Assembly: GCF_009911795.1 (NCBI RefSeq)
Contig: NZ_CP047898.1
Span: 3,472,001 to 3,536,000, forward strand
From: Pseudarthrobacter psychrotolerans
GTDB lineage: Bacteria; Actinomycetota; Actinomycetes; Actinomycetales; Micrococcaceae
Length of the DNA stretch: 64,000 nt
Direction: 5' to 3'
Shown here: positions 25,487-34,300 of the stretch, one piece after another
How the letters are laid out: each line of letters opens with the position of its first letter
Numbering within the stretch: the stretch's first letter is position 1
Notes under the pieces: generated by a model
Databases searched by the model: none
What the model was told of the DNA's origin: nothing
Seen by the model: the letters and a program-made list of their open reading frames with translations, nothing else
Position numbers and translations under genes: made by a program

Positions 25487-26432
25487 GGTGTGTTGCTAAA
25501 CCGTTGTGGGGTTAGTTTCCGGCAGGCTGGATGCATGGCAGCAAGGCAGGAGATTTCCGACGAGGCATGGGCCGTGATGGCGCCGCATTTCCCGGTATGG
25601 AAGGGTAACGGGCGTCCGATCATGGATATGCGCCGGACGGTCGAAGCTATCGTGTGGCGGTTCCGTACCGGGGCGCCCTGGCGTGATGTTCCTGAGAGGT
25701 TCGGGAACTGGAACTCGATCTATGGTCGTTTCGCGGACTGGTCCAGGGACGGAACGTGGGCAAACGTTCTCGCGGCCGCGCAGGCTGCCGGCCAGCGTGC
25801 CGGTGATGTTGACTGGACAGTATCCGTGGACGCGACGATCACACGCGTGCACCAGCATGGTGCCACCCTTCCGCGCGTCACAGGGGGCCCCGCCAAATTA
25901 CAAGAAACTCGGCGATGAAGAGCCCGCGGACCACGCGATCGGCAAGTCCAGGGGCGGAATGACGTGCAAAATCCACCTTGCCACGGACGGGAAGGGACGG
26001 CCGCTGGGCCTGGTCCTCACAGCCGGTCAGGCCGCTGACACTTCGTTTTTCCAGACCGTACTGGCGAACATCTCAGTCACCGGCGGATCCCGGGGACGGC
26101 CACGCACGCGGCCCGACAGGGTGCTGGCAGACAAGGCCTATACCTCCAGCGCCAACCGCGGCTACCTGGCCAGCAGAGGAATCAAAATCACGATTCCGGA
26201 GCGTTCCGACCAGATCTCAGGACGGGCCCGGCGAGGCTCCAAAGGCGGACGGCCCCGATCCTTCGACAAGGAAGCCTACAAAGGCCGAAACGTCGTTGAA
26301 CGCTGCTTCAACCGGCTCAAGCAATGGCGTGGCATCGCGACCAGAAGCGACAAAACAGCGCGCAGCTACCTCGCCGGCGTCACCCTCGCCTCGGCCCTAA
26401 TCTGGATCAAATCAGTGGTTTAGCAACACACC
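25487..26432 (+). mobile_element. IS5-family (IS427-group-like) insertion sequence
   Basis: A 946-base element with 16-base terminal inverted repeats GGTGTGTTGCTAAACC / GGTTTAGCAACACACC, lying directly between the two IS701-like copies. It is flanked by CTAG on each side (25483-25486 and 26433-26436), shared with its neighbours. It encodes one transposase in two overlapping frames. Confidence 0.9.
25535..26423 (+). CDS. IS5-family transposase in two overlapping frames
   Basis: The first frame (ATG 25535 to stop 25918) encodes the N-terminal domain (EISDEAWAVMAPHFP, WRFRTGAPWRDVPERFG, and the first catalytic Asp in WTVSVDATITRVHQHG). The second frame, open to 26423, carries the rest (EPADHAIGKSRGGMTCKIHLA, VLADKAYTSSANR with the second Asp, RNVVERCFNRLKQWRGIATR with the Glu). 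The second frame is +1 relative to the first and the switch must occur around CACAGGGGGCCCCGCC (near 25880-25895). Such split frames joined by ribosomal slippage are common in this group. The required direction here is +1 (or -2), the opposite of the single-base deletions seen elsewhere in the window. Confidence 0.85.
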
Positions 26433-26436
26433 CTAG

Positions 26437-27839
26437 TACTACAGTCGCGTTTATTTAGGCAGTCTCGGCGGTTTAATCGGACTTTCGGCTCGTGGCCTGT
26501 TAATCGTTGGTGGTGAGGGATGATATTTGTGTGGCGGAGGTAGAAGAGTGGGCCGAAGGTCTGGAAGAAATCGGCGATCTTATTGGGCCGCGGTTTGTCC
26601 GGTCTGAACCCCGGCGGAATGCTGTTGGGTATGTGCGCGGGCTGCTTTCGGATGAGGAACGGAAAAATTCCTGGACCCTGTCTGAACGCGCCGGGCACGG
26701 GACCCCGGATGGCATGCAGCGCCTGCTCTCGACCACTGACTGGGACCCGGATGCTGTGCGGGATGATTTGTTCACCTACGTCAAAGGCCACCTGGGCGAT
26801 CCCGGCGGGATCCTGATTATCGACGAGACCGGATTCCTCAAGAAGGGCGCCGCTTCGGCTGGGGTCGCACGCCAGTATTCGGGCACCGCGGGGCGGGTGG
26901 AGAACTGCCAGATCGGGGTGTTCCTGACGTACTCCGCCCCGGCCGGGCGCACCTTGCTGGACCGGGAACTTTACCTGCCCAAAACCTGGGTCGATGACCG
27001 GGAAAGATGCACCCGGGCCGGGATCCCCAAAACCCGGGAATTCGGCACGAAACCGGTGCTGGCCGCGAACATGGTCGACCGCGCCCTGGATGCCGGGATC
27101 CCTGCCCGCTGGGCCACCGGGGACGCGGTTTACGGACAGCACACAGGGCTGCGCCGCCGTCTGGAAGCCAGAGGTCTGCACTACGTGCTGGCGGTTCCCA
27201 TGAACCAAAACATCATCGCCCCCACCGCCTGGCCGGGCGAGCAATGGCGCGCGGATAAACTCATCGCTTCCCTGCGCGGCAATGTCTGGCGGACCCGCAC
27301 GGCCGGGGCAGGAACCAAGGGCGATCGTCGATACTCCTGGGCACGGACCCGCATCAATGGACCCGCCGAAACCGGAGAACATTGGCTGCTGGCCCGCCGG
27401 TCCCTGAGGGACCCCACCGATCTGGCCTACTACATCTGCCACGGCCCCAACCGGGTCTCCCTTGCCGAGTTGGTGCGGATCGCCGGCGCCCGCTGGGCGA
27501 TCGAGGAAACCTTCCAAACCTCCAAAGGCGAAACAGGGCTGGACCACTACCAGGTCCGCCAATACACCGGCTGGTACCGGCACATCACCCTCTCCATGTT
27601 CGCCCAGGCCTTCCTGACCGTGATCCGCTCCAAAAAAGGGGCCCTTCCGCCGCCGACGGCGAACTGATCCGGCTCTCACTGCCGGAAATCAGGCGGCTGC
27701 TCGTCCGGCTCGTCTGGCACCGCACCACCAGCCCGAAACACGTCCTGGAACACTCAACCTGGCGAAGAAAACACCAGCACCGCGCCCGGCACTGTCACTA
27801 CAAGGCCCGCGGACACACCCCATAAACGCGACTGTAGTA
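26437..27839 (+). mobile_element. IS701-like insertion sequence, copy B
   Basis: The same 1,403-base element as copy A in opposite orientation, flanked by CTAG at 26433-26436 and 27840-27843 and with the same terminal repeats. The right flank (GGGCCCGTCACGG) would join directly to the pcaR stop if the whole 3.76-kb block were removed. Confidence 0.92.
26507..27667 (+). CDS. IS701-family transposase (copy B), C-terminus frameshifted
   Basis: It encodes 386 residues identical to copy A except Arg4 for Ser4. The same apparent base loss occurs in the G4C3 stretch at 27638-27644; with one C restored the protein would run to a stop at 27825 inside the right terminal repeat. That both copies share the break means it is inherited within the family, a reproducible context-dependent sequencing error, or a programmed site. 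Confidence 0.85.
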   Translation: MVVRDDICVAEVEEWAEGLEEIGDLIGPRFVRSEPRRNAVGYVRGLLSDEERKNSWTLSERAGHGTPDGMQRLLSTTDWDPDAVRDDLFTYVKGHLGDPGGILIIDETGFLKKGAASAGVARQYSGTAGRVENCQIGVFLTYSAPAGRTLLDRELYLPKTWVDDRERCTRAGIPKTREFGTKPVLAANMVDRALDAGIPARWATGDAVYGQHTGLRRRLEARGLHYVLAVPMNQNIIAPTAWPGEQWRADKLIASLRGNVWRTRTAGAGTKGDRRYSWARTRINGPAETGEHWLLARRSLRDPTDLAYYICHGPNRVSLAELVRIAGARWAIEETFQTSKGETGLDHYQVRQYTGWYRHITLSMFAQAFLTVIRSKKGALPPPTAN

Positions 27840-27843
27840 CTAG

Positions 27844-28126
27844 GGCCCGTCACGGTCAGGTAGCGTCGAGCGGCCGCCGTCTGGCTCATTTTCAGGTCGA
27901 AATCCCGCCGGGCTTTTGCATGGCGGCGGCGACGCCGGGACGACGAGCCTGCGGGTCCAGCTGCAAGAACCTCCAAGGCGCGAGCCTGTTCGGCAGGAGG
28001 ATCCACCAATTTGCGAAATTCTCTTGCAATTGTTTTTGCCACGTCGGATGATCATCTTGTGCTCGATGGGGGGCGCGAAGTTGCTCGCTTGGGAGCACCT
28101 GGAAATGGGGGGGGGCGGCATGTCTG
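27844..28126. other. No convincing gene between IS block and DUF4288 ORF
   Basis: This stretch contains only short overlapping frames on both strands with no family resemblance, and a run of nine G residues at 28107-28115. A minus-strand frame from GTG 28042 has plausible composition but no ribosome site and runs into the insertion element, so it may be a remnant truncated or frameshifted near the insertion. Confidence 0.5.
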
Positions 28127-28432
28127 TTGCGCGCACTTTTCTGTCCGGTCTCATCGTTTCTGCTGGTCGTCTTCCGTGCCGAGGATTTCTCCGAGGCCAA
28201 GCAGCGGGCCATCGACCTTGGACGAACCATGGAGTCTACCTATCGAGGCGGGACGGGCCAGGAAGTTCGCTGGCGACTCGAAGCGATCGAGACTCTGGAT
28301 CTGCTCGGCGATGCCATTACAGATGGGCGGGAGGTCTACTCCGAGCCAATGGAACTCCGTGCCGCGCGGACCATCCCGTTCAATGCGGAGTTCGACCCAT
28401 CCAACTCGGCCCCCGGCCAATCAGGCGTGTAA
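28127..28432 (+). CDS. DUF4288-like protein, N-terminus uncertain
   Basis: About 101 residues whose middle (AEDFSEAKQRAIDLGRTMESTYRGGTGQEVRWRLEAIETLDLL... DGREVYSEP) matches the usual DUF4288 pattern: an acidic-helix stretch, a Gly-rich turn, then W-x-L and an aspartate-rich end. The family has no known function and is often found as a cytosolic neighbour of polymorphic-toxin or repeat-protein loci. The TTG start lacks a ribosome site and the family's normal N-terminal strand is missing, so the gene may be 5'-damaged; the G9 tract just upstream is a likely indel site. Confidence 0.5.
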   Translation: MRALFCPVSSFLLVVFRAEDFSEAKQRAIDLGRTMESTYRGGTGQEVRWRLEAIETLDLLGDAITDGREVYSEPMELRAARTIPFNAEFDPSNSAPGQSGV

Positions 28433-28681
28433 CCATGACACGAGGGTCGGGGTGGCGGGCACCCCTGTCCCCTTTCAGGTCATCACACTGGTTGCATTCG
28501 ACCGAACAGACGTTTGTGGACAACTGCGCTGGCCACGTTTCAATTCCGGTCAGGCCTCATCGCGGAGGGCAGCGTCCTGCAGGGCCTCAGCTGGCGACTG
28601 GCCGGCGTCGCCGGGGAACGGTAGCGGCCGAGGGAGCTCGGTTCCGGATCATGCCCAACCAGCCCTACAGCAGGTGATCCA

Positions 28682-29593
28682 GTGTTCTCAAATTCTCAAA
28701 CGGACTCCTTCCTGATTCATGACGACGAAGGCGGCTGGAGCCTGGATGTCGTGGGCGACTGGACGCGTCAGGCGGCCGGTGTCTTGGAGCGCGGTGAAGC
28801 CGATGGACTCATCCTCAATTACGCGCGTGGCTTCCGTGAACGAAACCTGGACTTCCTGCAGGGTTGGCCGCTACGCCGGCTGACGATTCTGGCCCGGACC
28901 ATCACTGACCTGGAGCCGATCTACCGCCTGGCCGAAACCCTGGAGCACCTCGATCTCACCTCGTCCGACAGGGCCGCGGTCGACCTCACCAGGCTTCCGC
29001 TGCTGAAACACCTCTCCTGCGAAAACTGGAGCCAGATCGAACCCACCATCGCGGCGTGCACCTCACTGGAATACCTCTACGCCGGCTCTTACACGCCAGG
29101 GGACCTCCTGCCACTCGCAAACAACCGCAACCTGACCACGATCAAAATGAAGGACCGTCCACGCCTGGAGTCACTGAACGGGGTCGACGCATTCGCTGCA
29201 TTGGAGGAACTCGGAATCTTTGGTGCTCTCCTGCTGAAGGATGTTGTGGACCTTGGCTCAGCCTCCGCGCCCAAGAAGCTGCGGACGTTGGAGCTGGAAT
29301 TGTGCCGCGGAGTGTCCTCACTCGGTGAAATTGGCCGTCTCACTGGGCTGACCTACCTGAACATTGGTGATTGTGGTGACATTGCATCGTTCACGCCGTT
29401 GGCCAACCTTCGCCATCTGAGAGAGGTCTATGCGTACGGAACCACGCGGGTGGTCGATGGTGACCTGTCAGCCCTCATGGGGCTGCGGGAACTCACCGAC
29501 CTGCGTATGCAGAACCGGCGTGACTACCATCCGTCAGTGAAGTCCATCACGGAACAGGTAGAACGCCGGCTCCTGGCGAGCCGCGTCAGCTGA
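28682..29593 (+). CDS. Leucine-rich-repeat protein
   Basis: A 303-residue protein without a signal peptide or membrane segment, made mostly of irregular LRRs about 21-23 residues long (LRRLTILARTITDLEPIYRL, LEHLDLTSSD, LLKHLSCENWSQIEP, LEYLYAGSYTPGDLLPL, LTYLNIGDCGDIASFTPL, LREVYAYGTT). These form a curved binding surface; the partner is unknown. The start is GTG 28682. It is two bases from the HEAT-repeat gene, so the two are probably co-transcribed. Cytosolic LRR proteins next to HEAT and DUF4288 genes resemble immunity-type clusters, but no toxin is visible here. Confidence 0.8.
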   Translation: MFSNSQTDSFLIHDDEGGWSLDVVGDWTRQAAGVLERGEADGLILNYARGFRERNLDFLQGWPLRRLTILARTITDLEPIYRLAETLEHLDLTSSDRAAVDLTRLPLLKHLSCENWSQIEPTIAACTSLEYLYAGSYTPGDLLPLANNRNLTTIKMKDRPRLESLNGVDAFAALEELGIFGALLLKDVVDLGSASAPKKLRTLELELCRGVSSLGEIGRLTGLTYLNIGDCGDIASFTPLANLRHLREVYAYGTTRVVDGDLSALMGLRELTDLRMQNRRDYHPSVKSITEQVERRLLASRVS

Positions 29594-29595
29594 CA

Positions 29596-30219
29596 ATGGT
29601 TATCCAGGACGACTCATCCGCCTCGAGGGGGCGCAATTCTTCACACGCTATGAGCGGGGTGCTGTCAGAGTTGGCCGATGCAGGCTACCCGGTCGCCTCT
29701 GTCTCGGATCTGCGGAACTCGGGACTGCGGTACGAAGCTGCGGTGCCGGTGCTGCTCAAGTGGCTGCCCAAGGTCGCACTGAGGGAGATGGAGAGCATTG
29801 TCCGGGCACTGTCAGTCCCCTGGGCAAAGTCCCAGGCGCTGGACCCGCTCATCGCTCTGTTCCAAGCGGATCCCGTCCCGTCGGACGCGATGGGCGAATT
29901 GCTGAGATGGGCAGTAGGGAACGCCCTGGAAGTCCTATGGGACGACACTCGATTCGACGAATTGGTGGCGCTGACGAAAGATAAGCGTTTCGGCAAGGCC
30001 CGCGAGATGGTCGTCCTCGGCTTTCGGCGGTCCAAGCTGCCCAAGGCAGTGGATGTTCTGATCCGTCACCTCGACGATCCGGAGGTCAGCGGACACGCAG
30101 TAATAGCCCTCGGAAAGCTGCGCGATCCCCGAGCACGTGCCGGACTTGAATCAATGACATCAGATCAGCGCACCTGGGTTCGCAAAGCCGCTGAAACGGC
30201 CTTGTCCAGGCTTCGATGA
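29596..30219 (+). CDS. HEAT-repeat protein
   Basis: A 207-residue helical-repeat protein. The C-terminal part has recognisable HEAT-like pairs (KAVDVLIRHLDDPEVSGHAVIALGKLRDPRARAGLESM and WVRKAAETALSRL), and the N-terminal half is also helical. ATG 29596 follows the LRR stop by two bases; an internal ATG at 29650 (MSGVLSELADAG) is a possible alternative. There are no catalytic motifs. It is probably a scaffold or binding protein acting with the preceding LRR protein. Confidence 0.75.
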   Translation: MVIQDDSSASRGRNSSHAMSGVLSELADAGYPVASVSDLRNSGLRYEAAVPVLLKWLPKVALREMESIVRALSVPWAKSQALDPLIALFQADPVPSDAMGELLRWAVGNALEVLWDDTRFDELVALTKDKRFGKAREMVVLGFRRSKLPKAVDVLIRHLDDPEVSGHAVIALGKLRDPRARAGLESMTSDQRTWVRKAAETALSRLR

Positions 30220-30321
30220 GTAACTCACCAAACAGACGGGATATCCCTCACAAAATAGCCACCGCATCCCCTCAAAGCGCCATAGACTCGAGCCAACTAC
30301 GTCCGTAAGGGAGTTGGCGGT

Positions 30322-31560
30322 TTGAAACTGGGCATACCGCGGGAACGTCATGAGGGTGAGCGGCGTGTGGCCGCCACACCGGATACGGTCAAGCAGCTGG
30401 CGGGGCTGGGCCTGGACGTCCTGATCGAGGCAGGAGCCGGGGCCGCCGCCGGCCACTCAGACCACGATTACGCCGACGCCGGCGCCCGGATCGTCCAGGA
30501 CCTGGATCCCGGCGACCTGAACGTCCTGGTCCACGTCCGCCCGTTGGACCCCCCGACGGCGGCAGCCCTGAAAAGGGGCGCCGTCACCGTTGGCCTTGCC
30601 TCGCCGTCGTCCGAACTCGCCACCGTGCAGGCGCTCGTGGAGGCCGGCGTCACCGCCTTCGCCTTGGAACTGGTGCCCCGCATCTCGCGCGCCCAGTCCA
30701 TGGATGCGCTCAGCTCCCAGGCCCTGGTGGCCGGCTACCGCTGCGTGCTGGAAGCCGCCATCCGGCTGCCGCGCTTCTTCCCGCTGTACATGACCGCCGC
30801 CGGTACCGTCCCGCCTGCCCGGGTTCTGGTGCTCGGCGCCGGGGTTGCCGGGCTGCAGGCCATCGGCACCGCGAAACGGCTGGGCGCCCGGGTCTCCGCC
30901 AACGACATCCGGCCCGCCTCCGCAGACGAGGTCGCGTCGATGGGCGGTACGTTCATCAAATTGGATCTGGAAACGGCAGAGGCCTCCGGCGGCTACGCCC
31001 GCGAACTCAGCGCCGACCGCGGCGCCCTCCAGCGTGAACTTCTCGCCCCGCACGTTGCCGCGGCGGATGTCCTGATTACGACGGCGGCTGTCCCCGGCAG
31101 GCGCGCACCGCTCCTCGTCAGCCGCCAGATGGTGCAGGGCATGCGCCCCGGTTCCGTCGTCGTCGACCTTGCCGCTGAGTCCGGCGGCAACGTGGAGGGT
31201 GCCATTCCCGGCGAGGACATCCTGGTGCCCACCGCTGACGGTCAGGGCCACGTCACCCTGGTGGGGCTGAAGGACGCGCCCTCCGCAATGGCGCAGGACG
31301 CGTCCCGGCTGTATGCCAAGAACGTGGCCAACCTGCTCGCCCTGATGGTCCGGGAAGGTACCGTCGCCCCCGATTTTGACGACGAGGTGATCGCGGGTGC
31401 GTGCCTCACGCACGACGGCGCCGTGCGGCACCTGCCCACAGCTGAGGCTTTGGCGGCACTTGTCCCCGCCCTGCCAGACCACGCGCCCCGGGTCCGGAGT
31501 GATGCGTTCCGGAACGACGGCGTCCAGAACAACCGGGTCCAGAACGAGATGGGATTCTGA
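30322..31560 (+). CDS. pntAA: NAD(P) transhydrogenase subunit alpha, part 1
   Basis: A 412-residue NAD(H)-binding domain I of the proton-translocating transhydrogenase. The PntA/alanine-dehydrogenase start (KLGIPRERHEGERRVAATPDTV), the Rossmann loop VLVLGAGVAGLQAIGTAKRLGA and the conserved RPAS..E segment are present. The start TTG at 30322 follows GGGAG. The alpha subunit is split (AA plus AB), as in many actinobacteria. The stop overlaps the start of pntAB (TGATG). The enzyme transfers hydride from NADH to NADP+ driven by the proton gradient. Confidence 0.93.
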   Translation: MKLGIPRERHEGERRVAATPDTVKQLAGLGLDVLIEAGAGAAAGHSDHDYADAGARIVQDLDPGDLNVLVHVRPLDPPTAAALKRGAVTVGLASPSSELATVQALVEAGVTAFALELVPRISRAQSMDALSSQALVAGYRCVLEAAIRLPRFFPLYMTAAGTVPPARVLVLGAGVAGLQAIGTAKRLGARVSANDIRPASADEVASMGGTFIKLDLETAEASGGYARELSADRGALQRELLAPHVAAADVLITTAAVPGRRAPLLVSRQMVQGMRPGSVVVDLAAESGGNVEGAIPGEDILVPTADGQGHVTLVGLKDAPSAMAQDASRLYAKNVANLLALMVREGTVAPDFDDEVIAGACLTHDGAVRHLPTAEALAALVPALPDHAPRVRSDAFRNDGVQNNRVQNEMGF

Positions 31561-31910
31561 TGGACGCCATGAGCCTGCTGACAGTCACCGTGCTGGCCGT
31601 GTTTGTGGGATTCGAAGTGGTTTCCAAGGTCTCCAGCACCCTGCACACCCCGCTGATGTCCGGAGCCAACGCCATCCACGGCATTATCCTGGTGGGCGCC
31701 ATCATCGTGGCCGGCCAGGCCTCTGACCCGTGGATTCTGGCCGTGGCGCTGCTCGCCGTGGTGCTGGCCACCGCCAACCTGGTGGGCGGCTTTGTGGTGA
31801 CGGACCGGATGCTGCACATGTTCCGGGCGCGCAAGGAAGTCGCCCGCAAGGAAGCCACGGCCAAAGAAGCGGTGGCCAAGGAAACAACCGGCAAGGAGGA
31901 AGCAAAGTGA
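31560..31910 (+). CDS. pntAB: NAD(P) transhydrogenase subunit alpha, part 2 (membrane)
   Basis: A 116-residue membrane subunit with three transmembrane helices and the conserved stretch VSKVSSTLHTPLMSGANAIHG. The last third is a Lys/Glu/Ala-rich hydrophilic tail (repeats such as ARKEATAKEAVAKE) that is longer than usual and probably extends into the cytoplasm. Translation is coupled to pntAA at the front and overlaps pntB by four bases at the end. Confidence 0.92.
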   Translation: MDAMSLLTVTVLAVFVGFEVVSKVSSTLHTPLMSGANAIHGIILVGAIIVAGQASDPWILAVALLAVVLATANLVGGFVVTDRMLHMFRARKEVARKEATAKEAVAKETTGKEEAK

Positions 31911-33280
31911 CCATCCTCGACCCGGTCTGGACCTCGCTCCTTTACCTCGCCGCCGCGGTGTTCTTCATCCTGGCGCTCCGCGGCCTCAGCTCGCCCCGGA
32001 CTGCCCGGCGTGGCAATCTGATCGGCGCCTTCGGTGCGCTGCTCGCCGTCGTCACGGTCTTCCTTTCCGCCCGGCTGGACAACATCCCCTGGATCATCGG
32101 TGCCATCGCGGTGGGGACCGCGGTGGCGGCACCGGTGGCCCGGCGCGTGCAGATGACCCAGATGCCCCAGCTCGTCGCGCTGTTCAACGGGGTGGGCGGC
32201 GGCGCCGCAGCCCTGGTGGCGCTGCTGGAACTCAGCCACACCGCCGACCCCTGGGTCCGGCTGGCCATCGTGTTTACCCTCTTGGTGGGGGCCGTGTCCT
32301 TCGCCGGATCCGGGGTCACCTTCGCCAAGCTCCAGGAGCTGATGACCACCCGCCCCGTCGTTTTTCCGGGCCTCCCCGTGGTGATGGCCGCGGTGCTGCT
32401 CGCAGCGGTGGGCACCGCCGTCGCCGTCGTCCTGACCGGGTCGGTGGCGCTCGCGGTGCTGCTGATGGTGCTGGGCCTTGTTGCCGGCGCACTGCTGGTG
32501 CTGCCGGTGGGCGGCGCCGACGTGCCCATCGTCATCTCGCTCCTGAACGCGTTCACCGGCCTCGCCGTTGCGGCCTCGGGCGTGGTGCTGGGCAACGTGC
32601 TGCTGGTGGTGGCGGGCACGCTGGTGGGGGCCTCCGGTACCATCCTCACCCGGGCGATGGCGGCCGCGATGGGCCGAAAGGTAACCGGCATCCTGTTCGG
32701 CGCCTTCAAGGGAAGTTCGACGGCGGGATCCACCGCCGTGAGCGAACGCCCGGTCAGGTCCTCGAGCCCGGAGGACGTCGCCGTGCTCCTGGGCTACGCG
32801 CAGCGGGTGATCATTGTGCCCGGCTACGGCCTGGCCGTGGCGCAAGGCCAGCACACCGCGGCCGAGCTGGCCCTGGCCCTCGAGGCCCGCGGCGTCGAAG
32901 TGGACTTCGCCATCCATCCCGTGGCCGGCCGGATGCCAGGTCACATGAACGTGCTGCTGGCCGAGGCCAACGTGCCGTACGAATCGCTCAAGGAGATGGG
33001 CGAGATCAACTCCGAGTTCCGGACGGCTGACGTGGCTTTGGTGGTGGGCGCCAACGATGTGGTGAACCCGGCAGCGAAGACGTCCTCCGGCTCGCCGATC
33101 TACGGCATGCCAATCCTGGAAGTGGCCGACGCCCGGCAGGTGATCTTCCTGAAACGCTCCATGCGGCCTGGATTCGCGGGGATTGAGAACGAACTCCTGT
33201 ACGAGCCGCAGACCTCGCTGCTCTTCGGCGATGCCAAGGATTCCCTGGCGAAGGTGCTGGGCGCGGTGAAGGCGCTGTAG
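31907..33280 (+). CDS. pntB: NAD(P) transhydrogenase subunit beta
   Basis: A 457-residue subunit: about nine transmembrane helices forming the proton channel, then the NADP(H)-binding domain III with VIIVPGYGLAVAQGQHTAAEL, HPVAGRMPGHMNVLLAEA and VVGANDVVNPAA. GTG 31907 overlaps the pntAB stop and has AAGGAGG upstream within pntAB; the longer frame beginning at 31730 is a shadow. Confidence 0.94.
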   Translation: MTILDPVWTSLLYLAAAVFFILALRGLSSPRTARRGNLIGAFGALLAVVTVFLSARLDNIPWIIGAIAVGTAVAAPVARRVQMTQMPQLVALFNGVGGGAAALVALLELSHTADPWVRLAIVFTLLVGAVSFAGSGVTFAKLQELMTTRPVVFPGLPVVMAAVLLAAVGTAVAVVLTGSVALAVLLMVLGLVAGALLVLPVGGADVPIVISLLNAFTGLAVAASGVVLGNVLLVVAGTLVGASGTILTRAMAAAMGRKVTGILFGAFKGSSTAGSTAVSERPVRSSSPEDVAVLLGYAQRVIIVPGYGLAVAQGQHTAAELALALEARGVEVDFAIHPVAGRMPGHMNVLLAEANVPYESLKEMGEINSEFRTADVALVVGANDVVNPAAKTSSGSPIYGMPILEVADARQVIFLKRSMRPGFAGIENELLYEPQTSLLFGDAKDSLAKVLGAVKAL

Positions 33281-33329
33281 CGAAGTACGCTGTCCCCAAG
33301 GCCCGATTCCCATGTCAGCGAAGGACACC

Positions 33330-34247
33330 ATGACAGCCAACAGCTCCACTTCCCCCAAGCGCCCGGCCATCATCATCAATCCTGCCAAGCCGGTGGACAT
33401 CGACGTACGTGCCCTGGCGGCCAAGCACTGCTCGGAGAATGGCTGGGGCGATCCCATCTGGCTGGAAACTACCAAGGAGGACCCCGGCGTCGGCCAGGCG
33501 AAGGAGGCACTCAAACAAGGAGCCGACGTCGTTATTGCTGCCGGCGGCGACGGTACCGTGCGGTGTGTGGCCGAGGTCCTTGCCGGCGGGGACGTGCCCA
33601 TGGGGCTGCTTCCGTTCGGCACGGGGAACCTGCTGGCCCGGAACCTGGGCATGGACGTCACGGACTTTGACGGGGCCATGGCCGGGGCGCTGGCGGGCAC
33701 GGAGCGGAAGATCGACGTTGTCCGGGCCGCCCGCAATGATCCGGACAAGGAGCAGGTCTTCCTGGTCATGGCCGGCGTGGGCTACGACGCCACCATCATG
33801 GCCGACACCAATGAGGACCTCAAGGACAAGGTGGGCTGGCTGGCTTACGTGGACGCCGGCATCCGGAACCTGCCCGGCAAGCCGGTGAAGGCAACCATTG
33901 TCCTCGACGGCAAAACAGTGGTGCACCGCGGGGTCCGCAGCGTGATGGTGGGGAACTGCGGCAAGGTCCAGGGCGGACTGGAGATCTTCCCGGACGCCAA
34001 GATGGACGACGGCCTGCTGGACGTGGCGGTGCTGGCCCCGCGGGGGAAGCTGGGGTGGTTCTCCGTGGTCGCCGGGATGATCGGCAAAGGCCGGGGCAAG
34101 GACACGTCCGTGGAGTACTACCAAGGTAAGTCCGTGGAAATCACGCTGGAGCACAACGACGATTACCAGATCGACGGCGACCACGAAGGCGAAGGCAAGC
34201 ACGTCCTGATGACCATTGAGCCCGGCGCGCTGACCATCCGGATGTAG
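33330..34247 (+). CDS. Diacylglycerol kinase-family lipid kinase
   Basis: A 305-residue member of the DAGK-catalytic/sphingosine-kinase-like family. It has the nucleotide-binding GGDGT loop (IAAGGDGTVRCVAEVL), the LPFGTGNLLARNLG block and the C-terminal beta-sandwich with the acidic DGDHEGEGK segment. It probably phosphorylates diacylglycerol or a related lipid at the membrane. ATG 33330 has AAGGA four bases upstream and is preferred to ATG 33312. A hairpin repeat follows at 34261-34300. Confidence 0.88.
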   Translation: MTANSSTSPKRPAIIINPAKPVDIDVRALAAKHCSENGWGDPIWLETTKEDPGVGQAKEALKQGADVVIAAGGDGTVRCVAEVLAGGDVPMGLLPFGTGNLLARNLGMDVTDFDGAMAGALAGTERKIDVVRAARNDPDKEQVFLVMAGVGYDATIMADTNEDLKDKVGWLAYVDAGIRNLPGKPVKATIVLDGKTVVHRGVRSVMVGNCGKVQGGLEIFPDAKMDDGLLDVAVLAPRGKLGWFSVVAGMIGKGRGKDTSVEYYQGKSVEITLEHNDDYQIDGDHEGEGKHVLMTIEPGALTIRM

Positions 34248-34260
34248 CCCAACTGGCTCG

Positions 34261-34300
34261 CACTTAACGTCGTCAAGCGCGGAAATGACGACGCTAAGTG
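34261..34300. repeat. Palindromic intergenic repeat / bidirectional terminator
   Basis: CACTTAACGTCGTCA (34261-34275) and TGACGACGCTAAGTG (34286-34300) are complementary with one mismatch around a ten-base loop. It lies between the convergent lipid-kinase and ACT-domain genes and includes the last codon region of the latter. The sequence resembles short palindromes scattered in Arthrobacter-type genomes and can act as a terminator. Confidence 0.7.

Noticed and set aside
24240..25499. Long plus-strand frame (419 codons) antisense to the IS701 transposase, and its mirror at 26420-27679
   Set aside because: It is the complement of a conserved transposase in both copies; high GC content keeps the antisense frame open, and it has no family resemblance.
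24076..27843. Composite transposon carrying cargo
   Set aside because: Only another insertion sequence lies between the two IS701-like copies; no passenger gene is present.
27689..28042. Minus-strand ORF beginning AKTIAREFRKLVDPPAEQ
   Set aside because: It uses a GTG start without a ribosome site, has no recognised family and reads into the insertion element; at best a remnant.
31406..33769. 787-codon minus-strand frame across pntB and the lipid kinase
   Set aside because: It is antisense to well-conserved genes, low in hydrophobic residues and rich in Gly/His/Arg, as shadow frames are in high-GC DNA.
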